Of a DNA stretch of 64,000 nucleotides, positions 15,974 to 25,588 are shown piece after piece. The position numbers and the translations under genes were made by a program. Numbering within the stretch: position 1 is the first letter of the stretch; each line of letters starts with the position of its first letter. This DNA is from Arthrobacter sp. CJ23 (lineage in GTDB: Bacteria > Actinomycetota > Actinomycetes > Actinomycetales > Micrococcaceae), in contig NZ_CP102950.1 in assembly GCF_024741795.1 (NCBI RefSeq), positions 4,340,001-4,404,000 of the forward strand. Direction: 5' to 3'. The notes below the pieces were generated by a model. That model was given only the letters and a program-made list of their open reading frames with translations, did not search any database and had not been told where the DNA came from.

Positions 15974-16313
15974 CGACTCACCTTGGGTGTGATCCAGTTA
16001 GCAAAAGGCTCGACGGCGGCACGTGGCTGGTGCGCCCAGGCCCCTGCCGCCGTCGTTCCTTGCGTTCAACTAGTTGACTCAAAAGGCACCCTTCCGGCCA
16101 TTCAGGCACGTTTGCGCGTGTTCCTCGCGAACCTTCTGCCGACAAGCCGGGCTTCTGTGTTAACAATGTGAATTCATGTCATGCAAGTCACCTTGGCTGG
16201 AACTTTCTTGTTATGACATGCCACACTGTGTAGCGCGAGTGCACCGGCGTCCCCGTCGGAACAGCCGACGACGTCCGCACCGCAGCAACCCACCCCATTC
16301 CCAAGGGAGACCC
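15974..16313. other. 340-base gap with a terminator-like hairpin
   Basis: No gene is seen. It holds the hairpin at 16011-16055, the sequence ACTAGTTGAC near 16070 and the promoter region of the sugar porter. Short open frames here have no ribosome-binding site or recognisable product. Confidence 0.6.
16011..16055 (+). terminator. Hairpin after hutF
   Basis: CGACGGCGGCA and TGCCGCCGTCG form a perfect 11-base stem with a 23-base loop, 38 bases after the hutF stop. Only a weak T-rich tail follows, so termination is probable but not certain. Confidence 0.55.
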
Positions 16314-17768
16314 ATGTCCAATTCCAGCTCCGAAGGCCTGCCCCCGGTGCCCCGCAAGGTGATCGGCCTTGCCGTCGCCGGCGCGGTCGGCGGATTCCTG
16401 TTTGGCTTCGACTCCTCCGTGGTCAACGGCGCCGTGGACGCCATGAAGGACGAGTTCCTGATGAGCGAGGCCGTCACGGGCTTCGCCGTGGCGGTGGCGC
16501 TGCTCGGCTGTGCCGCCGGCGCCTACCTGGCCGGGAAAGTCGCCGACAAGTACGGCCGCATCCCCGCCATGAAGCTGGGGGCCCTTCTGTTCCTTGTCAG
16601 CGCCGTGGGCACCGGCCTGGCGTTCGGCGTGTGGGACCTCATCGTGTGGCGCCTGGTGGGCGGACTCGGCATCGGCCTGGCATCGGTGATCGCACCGGCC
16701 TACATTTCCGAGATCTCCCCGCGGCACGTGCGCGGCCGCCTCGCCTCACTGCAGCAGCTCGCCATCACCACGGGCATCTTTGCCGCACTGCTGTCCGACG
16801 CCGTCCTGGCCACCTCCGCGGGCAGCGCGGGCCAGCCGTTCTGGCTGGGCATCGAGGCCTGGCGCTGGATGTTCATCGCCTGCGCCGTGCCTGCCGGCAT
16901 CTACGGCTGGATCGCGTTCCGCCTGCCCGAATCCCCGCACTTCCTGGTCCTGAACGGCAAGGAGGACGCGGCCCGCAAGGTCTTCGACACCCTCATGCCC
17001 GGCGACGACACCGAGCGGCACATCCGCGAAATCCGCGAATCGATCGAGCAGGACCAGCTTTCCACCAAGAAGGGCTCCCTGCGCGGGAAGACCTTCGGCC
17101 TGCAGACGGTGGTGTGGATCGGCATCATCCTGTCCGTGCTGCAGCAGCTCGTGGGCATCAACGTGATCTTCTACTACTCCACCACGCTGTGGAAGGCCGT
17201 GGGCTTCCACGAGCAGGACTCCCTGGCCATCTCCGTGGCCACCTCCGTCACCAACATCCTGGTGACCCTCGTGGCGATCGCCCTGGTGGACCGCATCGGC
17301 CGCCGCCCCATCCTGCTGGCTGGCTCCATCGGCATGGCCGTCTCACTGGGCGCCATGGCCCTGGCCTTCTCCTCCTCGGTGGGCACCGGCTCCGAGATTT
17401 CCCTGCCCGGCGCGTGGGGTCCCGTGGCGCTCGTTGCCGCCAACGTCTTCGTGGTGAGCTTCGGCGCTTCCTGGGGCCCGCTGGTCTGGGTGCTCCTGGG
17501 CGAGATCTTCCCCTCCCGCATCCGTGCCCGGGCCCTGGGTCTCGCGGCGGCCGCGCAGTGGATCGCGAACTTCGCCATCACGCTCAGCTTCCCGGTCATG
17601 GCCGCGGGTTCGCTGCCGCTGACGTATGCCATGTACGCGCTGTTCGCGGCGGCGTCGTTCTTCTTTGTCATGTTCAAGGTGCCGGAAACGAACGGTATGT
17701 CGCTGGAGCAGGCCGAAACGCTGTTCGTGCCCAAGGGCGCCAAGGTGGCAGCGCTGGCCAGCAAGTAG
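16314..17768 (+). CDS. MFS sugar porter (XylE/GalP-like)
   Basis: A 484-residue sugar:proton symporter with twelve membrane segments. Family marks are GGFLFGFDSSVVNGA in helix 1, GKVADKYGRIPAMK after helix 2, the loop LPESPHFL, and DRIGRRPILL in the second half. The helix-7 region WIGIILSVLQQLVGINVI carries the QQLxGIN sugar-specificity motif. The ATG at 16314 has AAGGGAG upstream; the frame extends 46 codons further but without a signal. The specific sugar cannot be read from sequence. It is monocistronic and converges with the GNAT gene across a palindrome. Confidence 0.93.
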   Translation: MSNSSSEGLPPVPRKVIGLAVAGAVGGFLFGFDSSVVNGAVDAMKDEFLMSEAVTGFAVAVALLGCAAGAYLAGKVADKYGRIPAMKLGALLFLVSAVGTGLAFGVWDLIVWRLVGGLGIGLASVIAPAYISEISPRHVRGRLASLQQLAITTGIFAALLSDAVLATSAGSAGQPFWLGIEAWRWMFIACAVPAGIYGWIAFRLPESPHFLVLNGKEDAARKVFDTLMPGDDTERHIREIRESIEQDQLSTKKGSLRGKTFGLQTVVWIGIILSVLQQLVGINVIFYYSTTLWKAVGFHEQDSLAISVATSVTNILVTLVAIALVDRIGRRPILLAGSIGMAVSLGAMALAFSSSVGTGSEISLPGAWGPVALVAANVFVVSFGASWGPLVWVLLGEIFPSRIRARALGLAAAAQWIANFAITLSFPVMAAGSLPLTYAMYALFAAASFFFVMFKVPETNGMSLEQAETLFVPKGAKVAALASK

Positions 17769-17788
17769 CCTCCGCACCCTCCTTCACG

Positions 17789-17850
17789 CGCGAGATGGCA
17801 CGTCGCGGCAGTGTTCCAAATGGAACATTGCCGCGACGTGCCATCTCGCG
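17789..17850. repeat. 62-base palindromic hairpin at a convergent junction
   Basis: Two 30-base arms flank a two-base AA loop and differ at one position, which is a G-T wobble in RNA. Outer ends are CGCGAGATGGCACG and CGTGCCATCTCGCG. It lies between the sugar porter and GNAT stops and can act as a bidirectional terminator. Its ends resemble those of the hairpin at 49943-49991. Confidence 0.9.
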
Positions 17851-17864
17851 TTCGGGGCTGATTC

Positions 17865-18371
17865 TCAGAGGGTGAGCTTCATGCCTTCATGGCTCGCGAC
17901 GAACCCCAGGCGCTCATAGAAGCGGTGCGCGGCGATCCGGGACTTGTCCGTGGTCAGCTGCACCAGCGAGCAACCCCGCCCGCGGGCCTGGTCAATGGCC
18001 CACTGGATCATCAGCGCGCCGACGCCCTGGCCGCGGAGCTCCCCGGATACACGGACGGCCTCGATCTGGGCGCGCCATGAACCCTTGCGCGACAGGCCCG
18101 GAAGATAGCTGAGCTGGAACGTCGCCACCACAGCGCCACCCAGTTCACCCACCACCAGAAGGTGGGCCGGGTCGGCGTCGATCGCGTCAAAAGCCTGCTC
18201 ATACGGAGCCAGATCGTCGGCGCTTTCGCGCGCGGCACCCAGCTGGTCGTCGGCGAGGAGCCGCAGGATCGCGGGGAGATCCGCCCTGACCGCCTGGCGC
18301 AGGGCGAACGTCCCGCCGTCGACGTCGGTAGTCAGCAGGGCGGGCACGGCGGCGGAATCTGAAGTCACCAC
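17865..18371 (-). CDS. GNAT-family N-acetyltransferase
   Basis: A 168-residue acetyl-CoA-dependent acyltransferase. The acetyl-CoA-binding motif A is in IEAVRVSGELRGQGVGALM near residues 105-125, and the closing AAHRFYERLGF is motif B. The acceptor is unknown. It stands alone between the sugar porter and the PadR module and shares its upstream region with the latter, since the two are divergent. Confidence 0.9.
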   Translation of the reverse strand: MVTSDSAAVPALLTTDVDGGTFALRQAVRADLPAILRLLADDQLGAARESADDLAPYEQAFDAIDADPAHLLVVGELGGAVVATFQLSYLPGLSRKGSWRAQIEAVRVSGELRGQGVGALMIQWAIDQARGRGCSLVQLTTDKSRIAAHRFYERLGFVASHEGMKLTL

Positions 18372-18395
18372 CCCAGCATGCCATTTTCCTTGGAA

Positions 18396-18456
18396 CTCAG
18401 TATTGCTAAGTACCGGTACCTAGTTCTACTATGTAGTGGTAGCTAGTAATACTGAG
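18396..18456. promoter_or_regulatory. Long inverted repeat in the PadR promoter region
   Basis: CTCAGTATTGCTA and TAGTAATACTGAG are a 13-base inverted repeat with one mismatch, framing a 35-base core that contains GTACCGGTAC and CTAC-TAT-GTAG palindromes. The block ends 19 bases before the PadR start, as expected for autoregulation. Confidence 0.55.
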
Positions 18457-18475
18457 TAGTGAAGGGAGGTGTCCG

Positions 18476-18805
18476 GTGGGCAAGCAAACAACGGAGATGC
18501 TCAAGGGGACACTGGAGGGCATCGTTCTGGCCCTCCTGACCGGAAACCCGGCATACGGATACGAGATCACCACGCTGCTCCGGGCGCAGGGTTTCACCGA
18601 AATCGCCGAGGGCACCGTGTACGCGCTGCTGGTCAGGATCGAGCAAAAGGGCCTGGTGGACGTCGAGAAGGTGCCGTCCGAAAAGGGGCCGCCCCGCAAG
18701 GTGTACACGCTCAACGCGCAGGGCGAAAAGGAACTGGACGAATTCTGGAACACATGGAGCTTCTTGTCCGAACGGCTTGAACAGCTCCGCAAGGGAGGAA
18801 ACTGA
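18476..18805 (+). CDS. PadR-family transcriptional regulator
   Basis: A 109-residue winged-helix repressor. The typical MLKGTLEGIVLALL and YGYEI segments open the protein, followed by IAEGTVYALLVRIEQKGLV and the wing GPPRKVYTLNAQG. The GTG start has GGGAGG seven bases upstream. PadR proteins next to DUF1048 and ABC exporter genes usually control that exporter in response to toxic compounds, and the spacing here supports a four-gene operon with 18807-20721. Confidence 0.93.
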   Translation: MGKQTTEMLKGTLEGIVLALLTGNPAYGYEITTLLRAQGFTEIAEGTVYALLVRIEQKGLVDVEKVPSEKGPPRKVYTLNAQGEKELDEFWNTWSFLSERLEQLRKGGN

Positions 18806-18806
18806 A

Positions 18807-19178
18807 ATGGCAGCGAAGTGGATCGAGCTGGTCACCGGCTCGCTTGAACAGAAGAAGCAGTACAAGCAGTCCAAGGCGCGGCTGGATGCCCTGCCCGAGC
18901 CCTACCTCAGCGTGGCAAACGCCTTCAACCGGTACTTCATGTACTACGGCGGCGTCACTGAAGGGGAGACGATCGTGCAGATGCACTCGGACCTCGCGGA
19001 CCTGTGGGAACGCGCCGCCATCGACGGCACTCCCGTGAGCGAGATCGTCGGCGAAGATCCCATCGAGTTCGCCGAGAGCTTCGCCCAGGCCTACGGCGGA
19101 ACGCGGTGGATCGACAAGGAACGGGCGCGTCTCAACGAGGCGGTCGACAAGGCGAAGGCGAAGGAGGCAGGGCAATGA
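18807..19178 (+). CDS. DUF1048-family protein
   Basis: A 123-residue, mostly helical, charged protein of unknown function with no membrane segment. DUF1048 proteins occur almost always between a PadR gene and ABC exporter genes, as here. GGGAGG precedes the ATG, which is one base after the PadR stop, and the end overlaps the ATPase start (ATGA). A role in modulating the regulator or exporter is possible but unproven. Confidence 0.85.
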   Translation: MAAKWIELVTGSLEQKKQYKQSKARLDALPEPYLSVANAFNRYFMYYGGVTEGETIVQMHSDLADLWERAAIDGTPVSEIVGEDPIEFAESFAQAYGGTRWIDKERARLNEAVDKAKAKEAGQ

Positions 19179-19960
19179 CGGCCACGGCAATCCGGGTGCA
19201 GGGCATGGAGAAGTCCTTCAAGGATCTGCACGTGCTGCGCGGCGTGGACTTCGAGGTGGCGGCGGGCAGCATCTTCGCCCTCCTCGGCTCGAACGGGGCC
19301 GGGAAGACCACGCTCGTGCGCATCCTCTCGACGCTTCTGAAGGCCGACGCGGGAACCGCGACAGTGCACGGCTTCGACGTCGCCGCCAACCCGGGCGATG
19401 TGCGCGAGTCGATCAGCCTGACCGGGCAGTTCGCCGCGGTGGACGAAGTGCTCACGGGCCGGGAGAACCTCGTGCTGGTCGCGAAGCTCCGGCACCTGAA
19501 GAACCCGGGGGCGATCGCCGACGAGTTGCTGGGGCGCTTCTCGCTCACCGAGGCCGGCGGCCGCAAGGCAGCCGAATACTCGGGCGGCATGCGCCGCCGT
19601 CTCGACATCGCAATGAGCCTGATCGGCCAGCCGAAGGTGATCTTCCTCGACGAGCCGACCACCGGGCTCGACCCGCAGGCGCGCATCGAGGTGTGGAACA
19701 CGGTCAAGGATCTCGCCCAGAACGGCACAACAGTGCTGCTCACCACCCAATACCTCGACGAGGCCGAGCATCTCGCCGACCGCATCGCGATCCTGCACAA
19801 GGGCACGATCATCCAGAACGGCACGCTCGACGAGCTCAAGCGGCTGTTGCCGCCGGCCGAGATCGAGTACGTCGAGAAGCAGCCCTCACTCGAAGACGTC
19901 TTCCTGGCGCTTGTCGGCGAGACGGCTGAAGAGCAGAAAGAACAGGAGGCATCCCGATGA
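19175..19960 (+). CDS. ABC exporter ATPase, DrrA-like
   Basis: A 261-residue ATPase. Walker A is GSNGAGKTT near residue 44, the signature YSGGMRRRLDIA near residue 138, Walker B VIFLDEPTTGLDP and the switch TTQYLDEA. This set and the LKRLLP tail region match daunorubicin-resistance-type ATPases. It drives the permease encoded next (stop/start overlap) to expel an unknown hydrophobic compound. Confidence 0.93.
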   Translation: MTATAIRVQGMEKSFKDLHVLRGVDFEVAAGSIFALLGSNGAGKTTLVRILSTLLKADAGTATVHGFDVAANPGDVRESISLTGQFAAVDEVLTGRENLVLVAKLRHLKNPGAIADELLGRFSLTEAGGRKAAEYSGGMRRRLDIAMSLIGQPKVIFLDEPTTGLDPQARIEVWNTVKDLAQNGTTVLLTTQYLDEAEHLADRIAILHKGTIIQNGTLDELKRLLPPAEIEYVEKQPSLEDVFLALVGETAEEQKEQEASR

Positions 19961-20721
19961 GCACCCACGTCCTCAGCGATACCCGCGTCCTCACCGGCCG
20001 CTCGCTGCGCCACATCCTGCGCAGCCCCGACACGATCATCACCACCGCGGTCACTCCGATCGCGCTGATGCTGCTGTTCGTGTACGTGCTTGGCGGCGCG
20101 ATCAATACCGGATCCGACGAGTCGTACATCAACTACATGCTCCCCGGCATCCTGCTGATCACGATTGCCTCCGGCATCGCCTACACCGCCTACCGCCTGT
20201 TCCTCGACATGCAGGGCGGCATCTTCGAGCGCTTCCAGTCCATGCCGATCGCGCGGTCGAGCGTGCTCTGGGCGCACGTGCTCACCTCGCTGGTGGCCAA
20301 CCTCGTCTCGGTGGCGATCGTCGTCGGAGTGGCCCTCCTTATGGGGTTCCGCACCGGAGCATCCGTGGGGGCCTGGCTTGCTATCGCCGGCATCCTGGTC
20401 CTGTTCACGCTCGCCCTGACCTGGCTGGCCGTGATCGCCGGGCTCTCCGCGAAAACCGTCGACGGCGCCAGCGCGTTCAGTTACCCGCTGATCTTCCTGC
20501 CGTTCATCAGTTCGGCCTTCGTGCCGACCGCGACGATGCCGGGCCCGGTGGCCTGGTTCGCCGAGAACCAGCCAGTGACCTCGATCGTGAACTCCATCCG
20601 CGCGCTGTTCGCGCAGCAGCCGGTGGGCAGCGACATCTGGATTGCGCTGGCCTGGTGCTTCGGCATCCTGGTTCTCGCCTACGCCTTCGCCATGGCCGCG
20701 TACCGGCGGAAGACCGCCTAG
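19957..20721 (+). CDS. ABC-2 type exporter permease, DrrB-like
   Basis: A 254-residue protein with six membrane segments of the ABC-2 family. The characteristic GIFERFQSMPIARSSVLWAH follows helix 2, and the conserved PLIFLPFISSAFVPTATMP region lies before helix 5. It overlaps the ATPase gene by four bases and ends the operon, which is followed by a clear hairpin terminator. Confidence 0.92.
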   Translation: MSTHVLSDTRVLTGRSLRHILRSPDTIITTAVTPIALMLLFVYVLGGAINTGSDESYINYMLPGILLITIASGIAYTAYRLFLDMQGGIFERFQSMPIARSSVLWAHVLTSLVANLVSVAIVVGVALLMGFRTGASVGAWLAIAGILVLFTLALTWLAVIAGLSAKTVDGASAFSYPLIFLPFISSAFVPTATMPGPVAWFAENQPVTSIVNSIRALFAQQPVGSDIWIALAWCFGILVLAYAFAMAAYRRKTA

Positions 20722-20734
20722 GCACCCCACAGGC

Positions 20735-20763
20735 AAAGCTCCCCCTTCCGAGGCGGGAGCTTT
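20735..20763 (+). terminator. Terminator of the PadR/ABC operon
   Basis: AAAGCTCCC and GGGAGCTTT form a perfect 9-base stem with an 11-base loop, 14 bases after the permease stop. The A-rich start and T-rich end of the stem fit a rho-independent terminator. Confidence 0.75.
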
Positions 20764-20786
20764 CGCCATGCGGGCCGATTGGTCAT

Positions 20787-20815
20787 TTGTCAGACATTAG
20801 CTATAGCTTTATCGA
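20787..20815 (+). promoter_or_regulatory. Possible cycA promoter with internal palindrome
   Basis: TTGTCA and TATCGA are spaced by 17 bases. The spacer contains the palindrome AGCTATAGCT (20799-20808), a possible operator. The -10 match is weak. Confidence 0.35.
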
Positions 20816-20872
20816 ACAGATTTGTAACGGCCGTCACCATTATGGCGGGTCTCCCGAAGGGTTCTTGAACTA

Positions 20873-22333
20873 ATGTCCGACCAGACAACAACGGGGCAGC
20901 GCACTGCCTCAAGCCGGGACAGCGAGCCCCACCTGTCACGCTCGCTGAGCAACCGCCACATCCAGCTCCTGGCCATCGGCGGCGCCATCGGAACAGGCCT
21001 GTTCATGGGCTCGGGCAAGACCATTTCCGTGGCCGGACCCTCCGTGATCTTCGTGTACATGATCATCGGCTTCATGCTGTTCTTCGTCATGCGCGCCATG
21101 GGGCAGCTGCTGCTGTCCAACCTGAACTACAAGTCCTTCAGCGACTTCGCCGCGGACCTGCTGGGCCCCTGGGCCGGCTTCTTCACCGGCTGGACCTACT
21201 GGTTCTGCTGGGTGGTCACCGGAGTTGCCGACGTCATTGCGATCGCAGGCTACGCCAATGAGCTCATGCCGGGCATCCCGCTCTGGATCCCGGGCGTGGG
21301 CACCATCGCCATCCTGCTCCTGCTGAACCTGCCCACGGTCAAGGCCTTCGGCGAGACCGAATTCTGGTTTGCGCTCATCAAGATCGTGGCCATCGTCGCT
21401 CTGATCGCCGTGGGCCTGGTGATGATCTTCACCGGCTTCCAGTCCTCCGCAGGCACTGCAAGCTTCACCAATCTCTGGAGCCACGGCGGCCTCTTCCCCA
21501 AGGAATTCATGGGCTTCGTGGCCGGCTTCCAGATCGCCGTGTTCGCCTTCGTGGGCATCGAGCTGGTGGGCACCGCCGCAGCCGAAACCAAGAACCCGGA
21601 GCACAACCTGCCCCGCGCCATCAACGCGATCCCGGTGCGCGTCATGCTCTTCTACGTAGGCGCCCTCATCATCCTGATGTCCGTCACCCCGTGGACCGAG
21701 TTCAAGGCCGGCCACAGCCCCTTCATCGGCATGTTCTCCCTGGCCGGACTCGGCATGGCCGCCATGGTGGTCAACCTGGTCGTGCTGACCTCGGCGATGT
21801 CCTCGGCCAACTCCGGCATCTACTCCACCTCGCGCATGGTGTTCGGCCTGGCGAACGACGGCGATGCCCCCAAGGTGTTCGGCCGCCTGTCCCGCCGCAA
21901 GGTCCCGCAGAACGCGCTGTTCCTGTCCTGCGTGCTGCTGCTGGCCGGCGTCGTGCTGCTCTACGCGGGCAAGGACGTGGGCGTCGCGTTCGACATGGTC
22001 ACCACCGTGTCCGCGGTCTGCTTCATGTTCGTCTGGTCCATCATCCTGGCCAGCTACCTCGTCTACCGGAAGCGCCGGCCCGGGCTCCACAAGAGCTCCA
22101 CCTTCAAGCTGCCCGGCGGCATCCCGATGGTCTGGGTGGTCTTCGCCTTCTTCGCCTTCCTGATCTGGGCCCTGACCACGCAGCCGGACACGCTCACGGC
22201 ACTGCTGGTGACGCCCATCTGGTTCGCGGTCCTGGGCGCGGCCTACGCCGTGGTCCGCAAGTCCCCGCTCCACCAGGCCCGCGTGGCCGAGTGGAAGGCG
22301 ATGGCCGAGGCGGAAACCGCGGCGGCGCGCTAA
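20873..22333 (+). CDS. cycA: D-serine/D-alanine/glycine permease
   Basis: A 486-residue amino acid:proton symporter of the APC superfamily with twelve membrane helices. The sequence from NRHIQLLAIGGAIGTGLFM through SGKTISVAGPS, FVMRAMGQLLLSN, YKSFSDFA and FTGWTYWFCWVVTG follows E. coli CycA very closely, so the substrate class is fairly secure. Other members of this group accept related small neutral amino acids. It is monocistronic, with a strong hairpin between it and the convergent mtlD. Confidence 0.92.
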   Translation: MSDQTTTGQRTASSRDSEPHLSRSLSNRHIQLLAIGGAIGTGLFMGSGKTISVAGPSVIFVYMIIGFMLFFVMRAMGQLLLSNLNYKSFSDFAADLLGPWAGFFTGWTYWFCWVVTGVADVIAIAGYANELMPGIPLWIPGVGTIAILLLLNLPTVKAFGETEFWFALIKIVAIVALIAVGLVMIFTGFQSSAGTASFTNLWSHGGLFPKEFMGFVAGFQIAVFAFVGIELVGTAAAETKNPEHNLPRAINAIPVRVMLFYVGALIILMSVTPWTEFKAGHSPFIGMFSLAGLGMAAMVVNLVVLTSAMSSANSGIYSTSRMVFGLANDGDAPKVFGRLSRRKVPQNALFLSCVLLLAGVVLLYAGKDVGVAFDMVTTVSAVCFMFVWSIILASYLVYRKRRPGLHKSSTFKLPGGIPMVWVVFAFFAFLIWALTTQPDTLTALLVTPIWFAVLGAAYAVVRKSPLHQARVAEWKAMAEAETAAAR

Positions 22334-22350
22334 GCCCCACACGCCAAAGC

Positions 22351-22385
22351 CCGACGCCGGCACCCACCATGGGTGCCGACGTCGG
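22351..22385. terminator. Bidirectional terminator between cycA and mtlD
   Basis: A 15-base stem, CCGACGCCGGCACCC and GGGTGCCGACGTCGG, has one wobble mismatch and a 5-base loop. It lies 18 bases after the cycA stop and 17 bases beyond the mtlD stop on the other strand. Confidence 0.8.
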
Positions 22386-22401
22386 CCATCTTTAGGATGG
22401 T

Positions 22402-23562
22402 TTACGCCTCGGCCTTGCGCTCCTCGATCAGCTTCTGCACCTGCGCGAACAGCGGGTGCGCGGGCGGCAGCTCGGTGATGCGTTCCACCGCCTCGGCGGA
22501 GTCCATCTCGGCGAGCATCCGGGCGAGCTCCACGGCTTCGTCGTCCGCGCCGTCGTCGAAGCGCAGGGCCGCAGCCATCGCCTCAAGCAGGGCCACAGGC
22601 GTGACGCCGCGCTCGGCGAGTTCCGCGGCCGGGCCGATGAACCGTTCATGCCGGCCCAGCTTGCGCAGCGGGGCACGGCCCACCCGGTTCACGGTGTCCG
22701 GCAGGTGCGGGTTGGTGAAGCGGGACAGGATCTTCTGCACATAGGCTTCCTGCTCGGCCTCCACAAAGCCGTGTTTGGCCACCAGCAGCTGCTTGGTTTC
22801 CTCCAACACGGCCCGGACCTTCGCAGCCACAGACGGATCGGCCATGGCGTCCGAGATCTTTTCCAGGCCGGCGGCGTAGCCGAAGTAGGCGGCCGAGGCG
22901 TGGCCCGTGTTGACCGTGAACAGCTTGCGCTCAATGTACGGGCCGAGCTCGTCCACGAACGTCGCCCCGGGAATAACGGGCGCCTTGCCGTCGAACGGCG
23001 TGCGGTCGATGACCCACTCGTAGAACGTCTCCACCGTGACGTCCAGGCCCTGGCCCGGCGCCTGGTTGGGGACGATGCGGTCCACTGCGGTGTTCGCGAA
23101 CACCGCGACGGCGTCGAGCTCGCCCGCGCCTTCGCCGGTACCGGCGTCCCACGCGCCACGGATTTCCAGGTGCAGGAGGTCCGTGGCGTTGATGGCGTTC
23201 TCGCAGGCCATGACCTGCAAAGGCGGCAGCGACGGCGAACGGCCGGCCAGGCCGCGCGCGATCACGGGAGCCACGAACTTGAGGATGTGCGGCCCCACCG
23301 CCGTGGTGACCACGTCCGCCGTCGCGATTTCCGCGACGACGGCATCTTCTTCGCTGCCCGAGTTGAGGGCGCGGAACCCGGAGACGGTCTTCACCGCGGG
23401 GGTCTCGCCCACCTCATGGACCTGGTAGCTGTCTGCTGCGGCGAGCTGGCTGATCAGGGCGTCCGCGACGTCGGCGAACACCACCTCGTACCCGGCCTCG
23501 TGCAGCAGCAGGCCGACGAAGCCCCTGCCGATGTTCCCGGCCCCAAAATGGACTGCCTTCAC
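22402..23562 (-). CDS. mtlD: Mannitol-1-phosphate 5-dehydrogenase
   Basis: A 386-residue NAD-dependent enzyme converting mannitol 1-phosphate to fructose 6-phosphate. The N-terminal [15 protein letters not shown] is the MtlD nucleotide-binding signature; [10 protein letters not shown] and [12 protein letters not shown] further on are conserved in the polyol-dehydrogenase family. It starts with GTG and overlaps the mtlA stop by one base (TAGTG), so the two are translated together. Length is normal. Confidence 0.96.
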   Translation of the reverse strand: MKAVHFGAGNIGRGFVGLLLHEAGYEVVFADVADALISQLAAADSYQVHEVGETPAVKTVSGFRALNSGSEEDAVVAEIATADVVTTAVGPHILKFVAPVIARGLAGRSPSLPPLQVMACENAINATDLLHLEIRGAWDAGTGEGAGELDAVAVFANTAVDRIVPNQAPGQGLDVTVETFYEWVIDRTPFDGKAPVIPGATFVDELGPYIERKLFTVNTGHASAAYFGYAAGLEKISDAMADPSVAAKVRAVLEETKQLLVAKHGFVEAEQEAYVQKILSRFTNPHLPDTVNRVGRAPLRKLGRHERFIGPAAELAERGVTPVALLEAMAAALRFDDGADDEAVELARMLAEMDSAEAVERITELPPAHPLFAQVQKLIEERKAEA

Positions 23563-25529
23563 TATGCGTTGACCTTCCCGAACAGCTCCAGCACTTCCTC
23601 AACCGTGGTGGCTTCCTCAAGCTGGGCCACCTGGGCCTTGTTGGTGAAGATCTTGGCGATCGAGGACAGGATGTGGAGGTGCTCGTTGTTCATGCCGGCC
23701 ACGCCGACGACGAACTTGACCTGCTTGCCGCCCCAGTCGATGCCCTGCGGGTAGCGGACGATCGACACGGCCGAGTGCATGATGTGGCTCTTCGCTGCAT
23801 TGGTGCCGTGCGGGATGGCCAGGAAGCTGCCCATGTACGTGGAGACGGATTCCTCGCGCTCGTGCATGGCCTGCAGGTAGGCCGTGTCCACGGCGCCGCG
23901 GGCGAGCAGCAGCCTGCCGGCCTCGTCGATGGCCGAGTCGCGGTCCGTGGCGGTGCCGTTGAGGACAACGCTGTCGGGCCGAAGGACGTCCTTTGCAGGG
24001 GCGCCCGCCGCAGCAGGCTCGGCAACCGCCGTCGAGCCCGCCGAACCGGTGCCCGCATTGCTGCTCTTCACTAGCTCAACGATCTCGTCATACCGCGGGC
24101 TGTTCATGAAGTTGTCCACGGAGAAGTGCACGGCGCTGGACGTGACCGGCTTGGCGCGCTCGGTGAGGTCCTGGTGGGTGATCACGACGTCGAAGGTGTC
24201 GCTGAGGCTGGCGATGGCCGAGTTGGTGACCTTGACGTCCGGGAAACCGGCAGCCTTGATCTTGTTGCGGAGCACCGAGGCGCCCATCGCACTGGAGCCC
24301 ATGCCAGCGTCGCAAGCGAACACGATGTTCTGGACGGGACGGGTCAGGACAGCCGTGCCGACGCCGCCCGTGAGGGCCGAGGAAACGGAGCTCTTCTTGC
24401 CCTTCATGGCTTCCATCTTGGACGTGGCCGCGCTGAGGTCGCCCTCATCGCTGTGCTTGGTGGTCTTCAGGATCAGCGAAGCCACCAGGAAGGAGGCCGT
24501 CGTGGCGAGCAGCACGGAGAGAATGACGCCCACGTAACTGTCACGGGAGGTCTGCGCGATCACGGCGATGATGGACCCTGGTGCCGCCGGTGCGACGAGG
24601 CCGGAGTTCGTGATGGCCAGCGTTGCGATGCCGGTCATGCCACCGGCGATCGCGGCCAGGATCAGCAGAGGGCGCATCAGGACATACGGGAAGTAGATCT
24701 CGTGGATGCCACCAAGGAAGTGGATGATGGCGGCACCGGGCGCCGAAGCCTTCGCGGCGCCGCGGCCGAAGAACATGTACGCAAGCAGGATGCCGAAGCC
24801 GGGGCCAGGGTTGGCCTCGAGCAGGAACAGGATGGACTTGCCCTGTTCGAGTGACTGCTGGACGCCCAGCGGCGTGAGCACGCCGTGGTTGATGGCGTTG
24901 TTCAGGAACAGGACCTTGGCCGGTTCGATGAAGATGCTGGTCAGCGGCAGGAGGCCGTTGTCGACGAGGAACTGGACCGCGTTTCCCGCGCCCGTGGAGA
25001 ATGCCTTGACCACCGGGGTGAGGCCGTAGAAGCTGAGCAGGGCCAACCCCGCACCCCAGATGCCGGCGGAGAAATTGTTCACCAGCATTTCGAAGCCGGG
25101 GCGGATCTTGCCGTCCCAGAGGGCGTCGATCTTCTTCATGGTCCAGCCGCCCAGGGGGCCCATGATCATGGCACCGATGAACATCGGGATTCCGGCGCCG
25201 ACAACGACGCCCATGGTGGCGATGGCACCGACGACCCCGCCGCGCACGTCATAAACCATCTTGCCGCCGGTGTAGCCGATCAGCAGTGGCAGCAGGTAGG
25301 TGATCATGGGTCCGACGAGCCCGACGTTGGGAACACCCTCGGCGTTCGTACCGAAGCCGCCCAAGGCCGCGACCGGGATCCATCCCTTTTCAATGAACAG
25401 GGCTGTGATGATGCCCCAGGCAATGAACGCGCCGATGTTGGGCATGATCATGCCGGACAGGAACGTCCCGAACTTTTGGATCCCTACGCGCAGGCTGGTG
25501 CGCGGCTTCGCAACTGTCTCTGTTGCCAT
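23562..25529 (-). CDS. mtlA: Mannitol PTS permease, fused EIICBA
   Basis: A 655-residue phosphotransferase permease that imports and phosphorylates mannitol. Residues 1 to about 350 form the membrane EIIC domain ([14 protein letters not shown] at the start, [15 protein letters not shown] in the substrate region). The EIIB domain has the phosphorylated cysteine C406 in [16 protein letters not shown], and the EIIA domain has H574 in [10 protein letters not shown] roughly 30-residue Ala/Pro/Gly linker joins B and A. Phosphate comes from the EI and HPr encoded at 26427-28453. The TetR-type gene upstream on the same strand probably regulates the cluster. Confidence 0.96.
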   Translation of the reverse strand: MATETVAKPRTSLRVGIQKFGTFLSGMIMPNIGAFIAWGIITALFIEKGWIPVAALGGFGTNAEGVPNVGLVGPMITYLLPLLIGYTGGKMVYDVRGGVVGAIATMGVVVGAGIPMFIGAMIMGPLGGWTMKKIDALWDGKIRPGFEMLVNNFSAGIWGAGLALLSFYGLTPVVKAFSTGAGNAVQFLVDNGLLPLTSIFIEPAKVLFLNNAINHGVLTPLGVQQSLEQGKSILFLLEANPGPGFGILLAYMFFGRGAAKASAPGAAIIHFLGGIHEIYFPYVLMRPLLILAAIAGGMTGIATLAITNSGLVAPAAPGSIIAVIAQTSRDSYVGVILSVLLATTASFLVASLILKTTKHSDEGDLSAATSKMEAMKGKKSSVSSALTGGVGTAVLTRPVQNIVFACDAGMGSSAMGASVLRNKIKAAGFPDVKVTNSAIASLSDTFDVVITHQDLTERAKPVTSSAVHFSVDNFMNSPRYDEIVELVKSSNAGTGSAGSTAVAEPAAAGAPAKDVLRPDSVVLNGTATDRDSAIDEAGRLLLARGAVDTAYLQAMHEREESVSTYMGSFLAIPHGTNAAKSHIMHSAVSIVRYPQGIDWGGKQVKFVVGVAGMNNEHLHILSSIAKIFTNKAQVAQLEEATTVEEVLELFGKVNA

Positions 25530-25588
25530 TGTGAATTCCTAACGTGGGTCCCGCAGCTGTGCGGAATCAGACGAAGTCGACCAGCAGA

